From Antitrichia curtipendula (Eukaryota > Streptophyta > Bryopsida > Hypnales > Leucodontaceae), in assembly GCA_951230915.1 (NCBI GenBank), contig OX579637.1, forward strand, positions 9,734,001 to 9,798,000: a DNA stretch of 64,000 nucleotides. The letters run 5' to 3'. Numbering within the stretch: the stretch's first letter is position 1; every line of letters begins with the position of its first letter. A program made the position numbers and the translations under genes. Below are positions 56,330 to 64,000 of the stretch, one piece after another. The notes beneath the pieces are model-generated. The model was not told the origin of the DNA. It saw only the letters and a list, made by a program, of their open reading frames with translations, and searched no databases.

Positions 56330-56700
56330 CAACAAATGTCAATCCCAATGGTGGTAATCTTGTAATAAACAATGTGCATCTAATATTTCAAGTTTTTGCA
56401 AAAGATATTGATATTTGAGTTAAATAAAGGAATTCAAAGTTCATTTTAGAGTAAAGTTTTCCAAAGTACCTGCAAACTACCTACAATTGAAACTCTTCAT
56501 CACTTTCACCTCATGAACAAAAACAGAATGATTCTATGATTTCTACGTTTACATAAATTTATAGAACAAATTTCAATTTTTTCTTTCTTATAAAATTATG
56601 CTATCCATTGTAATCTTCATTAAGTCATTTCTACTAAAAACGACATATTATTATAGTATGTCTCAAAATTGATATGATTTCAATTCCACCTTAAGGACTA
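56330..56700 (+). repeat. AT-rich dispersed repeat R, copy 3 (partial)
   Basis: Diverged relative of 39970-40330: both have CTTGTAATAAACAAT-like, GAGTTAAATA-like and TTCATTTTAGAGT-like words in the same order and orientation. Shorter and more eroded than copies 1 and 2. Confidence 0.55.
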
Positions 56701-57717
56701 AAAATCACAGTAATTTGATTTTTCTAGATTCAATTATTGAAAAACCAAAATAGTTAGAATATTTATTGATTCTCTACTCAAATAAGTCATAATTTCATGC
56801 ATCTATGTACTAAGTTAGATTTGTGCATGGATTTGACTTCAAGATTTAGGTTGAAGTCTCTGCACTCCCTTTTTATTTTTGTTAACATGCGATCAAATGA
56901 AGGGTGGTTTTAATTACTTTGGTCCTAAATTTTAGAAAATTTTTAAAAATAAATTAGCACACTAAAATGAAATATTTTATGTTATAAGTAATGAAGGATA
57001 GGACATAATACAAAATTTTACCTATTTTTTTCTATAGTAGCCTTGCCAAAAAAACTCTCAAAAATTAGGGTATATAAAATAAGACAATTTAAAAAATTTA
57101 AGTCAACATAGGCCTAGATAAATTCACTAAATTTTCCCTACATAGCTTCCATTCAATAGGGGCTTGAACACACATAATATCTAAGTATAGTATATAGTGC
57201 ATCTCCAGAGGTTTAAGTTGATGTGGGTGGTAGAAATAAAATGGTTAATTGAAAATCTTTCAGATAAATCTCCATTGGATACTCAAACAAGTATATAGCC
57301 AAAAAAATGAAAGATAATAAAAAAAAAGAATAATGAAAATAATGGATACTCAAACACATGGATAAAAATTTTAAATAGATACTTAATGAAATGGGATATT
57401 GAAGGAATTTTGATGATCAAGAACATTGGATAACGAAAGAAACTGGAATACCAAACAAATTGGAAGTGCAAGAAAATGGATTCATTGTTTTTTTTGTTAT
57501 ATCAAGAAATATTTTTTCAACCCAAACTAAATGAACGGGGCTTTCTTTTGTGTTTAGAAGTACTCCACCTTTGTGAGGAAAAAAATTGGGTAATGAAAGG
57601 ACTTGGATATTTTTATATACTTGTGAATGAAATATGCAACGATAGGAATGAAAATAAAAAATAGATAATCCAGTAAATAAGGAATGCAACGAAGTGAGTA
57701 AATTGATTTTCATAGTT

Positions 57718-57892
57718 CACTACAAGAGAAAGGGGTGCTTTAAATAGTGTCCTAGATACCACGTCTTTTAAGTAAGGTTTTAAGTAAAATTTTACTAAAA
57801 AGACTGTCTTTTTAGTAAAATTTTACTTAAAACCTTACTTAAAAGACGTGGTGTCTAGGACACTACTTAAAACACCCCTTTCTCTTGTAGTG
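57718..57892. mobile_element. CACTA-type MITE (175 bp), near-perfect palindrome
   Basis: Begins CACTACAAGAGAAAGGGGTG and ends CACCCCTTTCTCTTGTAGTG. The arms fold almost end to end around the centre near 57805, with a 3-bp duplication GTT at 57715-57717 and 57893-57895. CACTACAAGA is the classic plant CACTA terminus. The high arm-to-arm identity suggests a recent insertion or recent birth. Confidence 0.95.
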
Positions 57893-58652
57893 GTTTTATA
57901 AAGACATATTCTCTTGGCATTTTTAAACAAAAAATTATAGGCACTCCTATGGTTGGATTGAAGTTTTTTAATCACGTGTGAATGTATTCAATTTTCTACA
58001 TTTTCAGAGGAAATTTTTTGGAATATTTGAAATTAGCACCAATCAAATTTTTCTCCCGCTTCAGCAATAGTTGTAGAATTTTTTTACATTTTAGACACAA
58101 TCCGCATTTATCCAAGTACATCGTGAAACTCAATCGCACAAATGGTATTGTCTAGAAGCAAAAATACCAACATATACAAATTCAGTAAGTAATTCTTATT
58201 GTTTTTGTTTTTGTTTTTTGTTTTTTTGAAACTTTTTGTTTTGTTTTCAGTTGTTCTATATTTTTTCATCGTTTTCTCTTTATTCCAGACCTTGGGCTTT
58301 GTATCAACATCTTGTTTTTTAAGCAGGTGCACATTTATTTTACAAACAAATAGAAAAAAAAATTACATTTTTTTTCTTGAACTAAAACCACACAAGGACT
58401 ACAAACGTCTATGTGAGAATTTAGGACGTCTATGCCATGATGCAAACAAGTTTACGTTGCCTTGCGCACTCCGTCCACGCCTAGACGCAAAGACGTCTAC
58501 GCATGACCCTTAAGTCCATGCGCAGACACAATTGAGTCCACGCCTAGGCATTCCCATCCCCGCCCTAATACAAATGAGTCCTCGCTCGGTGCGATTAGGT
58601 CCACACCCGGATAGAATACGTCCCCACCCTTTGCTTGCACCCCCCGTTGGCT

Positions 58653-58660
58653 ATATAAAT
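58653..58660 (+). promoter_or_regulatory. TATA box upstream of the second RING-type gene
   Basis: TATATAAA at the edge of the GTCC-rich tract, about 140 bp upstream of the ATG at 58795. This is the same spacing as the TATA box of the RING gene in the hAT composite. Confidence 0.5.
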
Positions 58661-58794
58661 CCCTACCCATACCCTCATTTCCTACCTCACAAATTTCCCT
58701 GTCCTCCAATTCTTTGTAAGCTGGTTGCTTGTGCGTTATTGTGGGGTCTGACTTGATTATACCTACCTGTATTCTTACCCACATTTCACCAACG

Positions 58795-61700
58795 ATGAAG
58801 ACCCCACCAAGACTGACGAAAGCAGAGCGAGACAGAGTAAGAAAACGCCAAGGAAATATGCAGTGCAAACGGATACATGTGTTGACAAATCTGGCTAAGC
58901 TCGTGTTTAAAGGATAAACAGATATTCCTGAGCCTTGGTCTTCATATGACTGTGCAAACTACATAGAGTGGTGCTACATTGACAAGGCTTTTTTGATCAA
59001 ACGCCACAACTTACACCAACATTTTGACAAAGCTAATTTGAAGTCTTGCACTGATGCAAGACTTCCAAACCCGTTGCATTGAGGTATATTAGGCCTTCTA
59101 TAATAAGCCCACTGTAAAAAGAAATGAAGTCAATCATTTCATTGCACGAGGTGTACACGCAGAAATCAAGCTTGGAAAGGGTGTGGACTGGTCTACTTTA
59201 AAAGATGTCAATAAGAATATCAAGGTTTCAACACCAACCAATGGATTCCTAACTATGGGGGTGAAAAGATTTCTAGAGGGTGGTTTGGGCTCTATGAGGA
59301 CGCAAATTGAGGCACCGGACATCTACGTGACCGCTGATTCTGCAACAGATTCAGAGTCGGATGGAACGCGTTCTTCACCACGTGTTCTAAGCAATAGGCC
59401 ACAACAACATGCCAAAAAAAAGAGGGCAGAATGAATTACATTGGATGAAGGTCACAAGGTGCAAGCGACTGATGAACAAAATGTGGCAATGAGAGCAGCT
59501 GCTGCAGTTGATGTGATAACCATAAACACCATTAGCAAAATAATGAGCCCTACAAGAGCCCTTTAGTTTTTGACATTCTTAAAGTATATTGAGCCTAGGT
59601 CCAATACAATAAAAGTGTGTGCAAAGTGTCGCTACCTTGTATGACTTTTTTGTTGGACGCCACAAAAGAAGGTATTAAATATTGCTTCTTGACATTTCAC
59701 TCACAAAGCCAAGTGTTGTGCCTCAACTTCTTTTAAGATTTTGATGCAACTATGTACCATCATGATTCAATACTTTATTGTTTTCAGCATCTGGATTTTA
59801 CATGTTTTATGTAAGGAGGTAATTTGGTACATGTCTCAATAAGTATGTTATGCAATGTTCAACTTAGACAAATTTGAAAGTTACCATTGCGCTCTTACTG
59901 TTGTGAACAATGGTTTTCAAATCTGTAAGTTATATGTAATGAGGACCAAACATATATATTCTAAAGCTTCATGTGTTGTTAGTTTATAGTGCTGAAGGAT
60001 ATGCGCAACAATAATTTTCAAATCAGTCCAAGTTATTGTTGCACACATGCCTGGTCTTAAACTTGTTCAAGTTGATAACATTCTCATTGAATTAACTATG
60101 AAGGACTAATTTGAGTCACCTACGCAAGCACTTGTTTCAACTTTGGAAGTGAAAAATAAAATTAACCCCTAAATGCCCAAACTGCATTTTTTGACAATAT
60201 AATGATTTTGGGCAACTCACTACAAATGGAATTCTCATTTTTATTTTTTTGAAAATTTCCCACGAGGTGTGCCCACGGAGTAGCTTTAAGGCCCAATAAT
60301 TTTCATAACTTTTGACTATATGGTTAAAAAGTTATTGTGTAATATGTCATTTTCAATGCTTATTGGGCAGTCCAAAAATTTCTTAAAACATCACTTTTTT
60401 CAAAAATATAAATTTGAAATTGGTTTTGTAGATTTATATATATGTGGTAATATTTAAATCATTCCATTTTGATTTATGAAAATTATGAGGTGTTCTAGTT
60501 TGCGGGTAGTTATGGATTCCCTACTCTAAAATAAACTTTGGAATCCTTTATTTAATTCAATTTCTAATATTTTTTGAAAATAAAAAGATTGTTTATCACT
60601 ACATCACATTTGTTGGGATTGGCATTTTTCAATTCCATAAATAAATTCTTAACAATTTAGTGTTTTGAATCATTCTCTACTTCCTTCTACTTACTATTTT
60701 TTTCCTATATGTTGTACAATTCCAAACGATCTGAATTTTTCTAGCATGCAGCCAACTTGCTTTGAAGAATAAATCCCAAAACGCACCACCATTTTGGACA
60801 TTTTTTCATGCAAATGTGACCTTGTGAAGTGTAACTGCCCGTTTTTTTGGAAGGGAAAAAAAAGCTTATTTGTCACTTCAAATGCTAATATCTTGCAATC
60901 TATAAGGTGAAAAATTCTGAAATTTTTTCCACATCTTCTCAAATCACATTACTATAAGGACCTATGGTTTTTTAAAATTTGATACTTACTCTACAAATGG
61001 CAGATTTGGAGAGATTTGGGTGAAAACATAGTCCAAAACATTTTAGGTTTAACACAAGGTCCTGATAGATTGTAGCAATTTGTCAATCAATTATGAATAT
61101 TAAGTTTCCAAATTGAAATGAAGATGAATATTGGCTCCTCCAGTAGTCTTTGCAGAAGAAGTCTGAAAATTCATCACAAAATCATACATTGTGACAAATA
61201 TAATTAGAAATTGGACTTAGTTCTTAAATCCAAATTTTTATGTTGCTGCAATTTTGTATCATTGAAAAACATTACTCTTTATAGGTTGAAAATGCTTAAA
61301 CTGATCAGCGGTATTGGTGCATCATGGGTGACTCAAATTTAGGCTAGAAACAAAAGCTTTAATTCATGAATAACCATCAGGTTATATAAGTTTTCAATAA
61401 ATTGATAACTTATATCTTTGAAAGTGTAAATGGTAATTGTCTGCATAGTACAGCTGTACATGGGTAAACTACATGGTACAACAGCCCAAATTTAAAATGT
61501 TTCTAGTTCTAATCCCAAGTACAAGAAAGTAAAACACTTATTCAATAGAATAATCCAAATGAAACTTTTTCACTCAAAGTTCTTCTCTGTACATCAAATT
61601 GGGGGCCAATGGGACTCCGCCCACAACATCAAGGCCATCATTGCATGGGTGGGCGGAGATAGGGGAAAACTTGCAAGAAGTGCGTGTGAAGTACAATTTT

Positions 61701-63270
61701 ATTAGCTAATTGGGGTCCTTTTTGAGGTGTTGGAGGGGGCTTTTAGATGGTCCAAATTTTTACTAATGCTTGAGATAGGAATTGGAAGAGCGAAATATCC
61801 TTCTTCATCAATAGTATAATGATGGAGGAAAATTGGTAGCCAAGGTGAAGGAAATGAGTGACTTGCTTGTCCAACAGAAACGGGACATTGAAGAACTTCG
61901 ACAAGCTCTAGAAGCCGCAAAGATGACAATCGAGGGGCATGCTCAAGAGTTAGGGTCAGAAGTAGAAAGCGAGGCAATTCTCGCAAATGACCGTACTGAA
62001 CCAATTCTTCCAACACAACCGGAGGTATAAGCTGCTGCACTCACATAAAAAACGCAAGATTCATTGGTGTTTGACAGAATGGATGCCTTCACAAACATAC
62101 CAATTGTGGTTGTAGAAGATGGCCAAATGGTGCAAAATAATGAAGAATGAGATAACTTACGTGCTAGAAATGCTGATCTTTAAGGTCACTTGGATGCACT
62201 AGTAGCGCAATATTATTAGTGGAAGTTGGCATGCATCTTTACAGTGGACCATAATGAACAAATGGCTACGGAGTTCAAAAAGGTGGCCAACAACTACTTT
62301 GAGCACAATCAAGAATGAGTCTTTGGCTTAACATCATGGGCCAACATGGAAGATCTTTTCTCGGAAGACATGCTTACGAAACCAAGGGATAACAACAGCC
62401 GTGTCATCAATTGGTACCAATACAACGGGATGTTGAAGATGGGATTTTTGCACACATTGTAGGGGGTCCAAGGAAATTGTGGCCATGTCCTTCTACCTTT
62501 GTGTTTGACAATACAAAATGCTCCATTTGCACAAATCCATTTGGCCCCAAAGGTGAAATGCACTTGGGCACATGTGAGCACGTATACCACCCCATTTTTT
62601 TAATTAGCCTGATTTCGAGTTCAACATGGAGAATGCACCTTATAATTGGGATAGGTGGGGAGATGACCTAATATGGAGTTGGCGGCATAAGCACCACAAT
62701 TTGGAAAAGCCACAATTCTTTGACGAGTGGGAATGGTAGAAAAATCCGAAGGTGGTAGAACGAGTATGTGAGAACTTGATCCCAATGAAGGACAAGTTAA
62801 CCCAAGGAATGCAAAATTTCATCTACCAATGCTTCAGTGGACATTGGGACAAAACAAAACAGCAATTCCATTTCGGACCTCATCCAAAATCGCAACTATA
62901 GGGCCATGATGGAATCTGTCTCACCAATGATGATTGGGTTTCCGTAGTGGACAAATCCGGATATGAAATCCCTTCTCCTCATAAGTGCCTTGTATTATCA
63001 AAATCGAAGTGGAGGAAAATTTTTAAATGCCAAGCAATAGATTTCTTGTTGGACACACATAGTCTAGAGACTCATCAAGCTCTTCAATAAATGCAAAACA
63101 CCTAGTTCATGGAGGACATTTTGGAGGCGGATGGACTTGTAAGAAGAACACGCTCTAGAATTCGACGAGTCTGTATACAAACGGATGAAGATTGTATTGT
63201 GGAAGCGGAGGCAAATGACAACGAAGTAGGCCCTAGTGGCACAGCAGGCAGTTCCATGAATATTGATTAG
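58795..63270 (+). pseudogene. Cys/His + coiled-coil + RING gene, diverged second copy (disrupted)
   Basis: Plus-strand remnant with the same order of parts as the gene at 49591-53094. ATG at 58795 (MKTPPRLTKAERDRVRKRQG). Fragments of the Cys/His domain end in VHAEIKLGKGVDWSTL (about 59155-59200), matching AELILARKVDWSTY. Repeat R (60160-61050) is inserted next. Then a coiled coil (61833-62030: VQQKRDIEELRQALEAA), a truncated RING (CSIC at 62519, then CEHVYH, with the later Cys pairs lost), and the C-terminal domain (FSGHWDKTKQQFHFGP near 62850, matching MGGHWSISHQKFFRF), ending at TAG 63268-63270. Stops and shifts are frequent. The promoter-proximal start appears intact for the first 40 codons only. 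Confidence 0.55.
60160..61050 (-). repeat. AT-rich dispersed repeat R, copy 2 (inverted)
   Basis: Reverse complement of 39520-40465 along nearly its full length. Shared words include AAATTTTTTCCACATCTTCT (60920-60939) and ACTACAAATGGAATTC with its mirror GAATTCCATTTGTAGT-like form. It lies within the RING-gene remnant. Confidence 0.8.
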
Positions 63271-64000
63271 ATAGATTTCATGTAGGCTTTAGATAGTTTA
63301 GAGGCTTATAGAACTTTATTTTTTTTGTTCCTTAACGTTATTCTACTACTTACTATAATATCTAGATATTAATATTGTGATCACCTCATACGTTTTTCAA
63401 ATTTTGTATTGTATGATGGATATGAAATACATATATATTTTTCTTTCCATTTTGTGGTGATGTGATCATCTCTATTTTTCAGTTCGTAGATATCTAAAAA
63501 AACAATAAAAGTATTACAGTTTTTTGTTACATAACATTTGCTTTCTTAGATTTATGTCTTCCTTCATTCAACAATTAGATGAAGTTATAAATAGGTCCAT
63601 GAGAACACTAAGGCTTTCTTCCAAAAAATTAAATGTACAAATGTCGAGGGTTTTCCATCCATTAAATTTGGATTAATTTTAAATTGGAAGGCAACCTTTG
63701 TCTACATCTCAGAGTCATCGCACAAACAACCGACTGTCATTTTTTGGGGTCCATGTCCTAAGTCCGCACTTAGACCTTAGGTTCACACCCTGTGTCTACG
63801 CTTAGACGCACCAACCAACCAGCCTTTTTTTCTTACACAAATAAAGAAATACCTTTATTGCAAGGGAAGAATATAAGCCTCCAACCGGCACATGGCAACC
63901 ATCCACTTTTCAAAGTTGGGGGGAATGCATATTCAAATTGCCATAGGATACTCCTTCTCCCCTTCCAAATTAGTTGTATTAATTAGATGGTAGCTCATGT
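63271..64000. other. 3' flank with no gene seen
   Basis: AT-rich DNA after the stop of the RING-type remnant. A short tract with GTCCGCACTTAGACC and TCTACGCTTAGACGC (63740-63810) resembles the GTCC-rich tract before 58640 and could be the other end of that element. No terminal repeat was found. Confidence 0.35.

Larger units (their letters stand above)
55700..58640. other. Intergenic region between divergent kinase-like and RING remnants
   Basis: GC-richer GTCC/CCCGTCTG words occur at 55790-55990 next to the kinase-like remnant, and GTCCACGCC/GTCCCCACC words at 58430-58640 next to the RING remnant. These are the likely counterparts of the CGGAC arrays. Between them the DNA is AT-rich, with repeat R copy 3 and a CACTA MITE. 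No gene seen. Confidence 0.45.

Noticed and set aside
60225..60245. CACTACAAATGG as a CACTA terminus
   Set aside because: It belongs to repeat R (also at about 40400 inverted) with no partner end or 3-bp duplication.

Overview
The window looks like nuclear DNA of a large, repeat-rich plant (streptophyte) genome. The evidence is decayed plant-type DNA transposons (MULE/SWIM, hAT, CACTA), multi-exon pseudogenes with GT-AG introns, long AT-rich spacers and several minisatellites. I see no rRNA, tRNA, organelle or CRISPR sequence and no clearly intact host gene. I cannot tell bryophyte, lycophyte, fern and gymnosperm apart from this sequence.

Layout. 0.56-4.37 kb: a MULE-type transposase pseudogene with a SWIM zinc finger; a more decayed relative lies at 33.3-36.9 kb. 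7.6-15.6 kb and 21.8-27.5 kb: two decayed, minus-strand copies of one intron-rich gene, called X here. X has a possible ParB-like 'DGNHK' segment at its N-terminal end and a beta-class N4/N6 DNA methyltransferase-like domain at its C-terminal end. Three CACTA-type elements with perfect 3-bp target duplications sit in X copies, two of them inside coding exons. 11.2-14.7 kb and 28.4-31.7 kb: two 3.3-3.5-kb units with TG...CA ends and perfect 5-bp target duplications. They look like giant solo LTRs that carry a roughly 600-codon gene. 15.8-20.5 kb: three minisatellites with periods of about 95, 37 and 31 bp.

37.54-53.69 kb: a candidate 16.1-kb hAT composite element. It has 9-bp CAGGGTTGA inverted termini and an 8-bp target duplication matching at 6 of 8 positions. 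It holds a hAT transposase with an unusually long acidic C-terminus, a protein-kinase-like gene, a coiled-coil/RING-H2 gene, and a shorter gene that shares the RING protein's N-terminal Cys/His domain. GC-rich arrays of CGGAC/GTCCG motifs lie at both ends and upstream of each gene, often next to a TATA box.

54.0-63.3 kb: a second, strongly diverged copy of the accessory set (kinase-like gene on minus, Cys/His + coiled-coil + RING gene on plus), without a hAT transposase. It is invaded by a CACTA MITE and by an AT-rich repeat that is also present at 39.5-40.5 kb. Finding the kinase-like and RING genes together at two loci suggests they travel as a cassette. Together the window is a record of nested transposition: CACTA and LTR elements in gene X, MITEs in CGGAC arrays, and hAT-associated cassettes in TCATCC-rich satellite.
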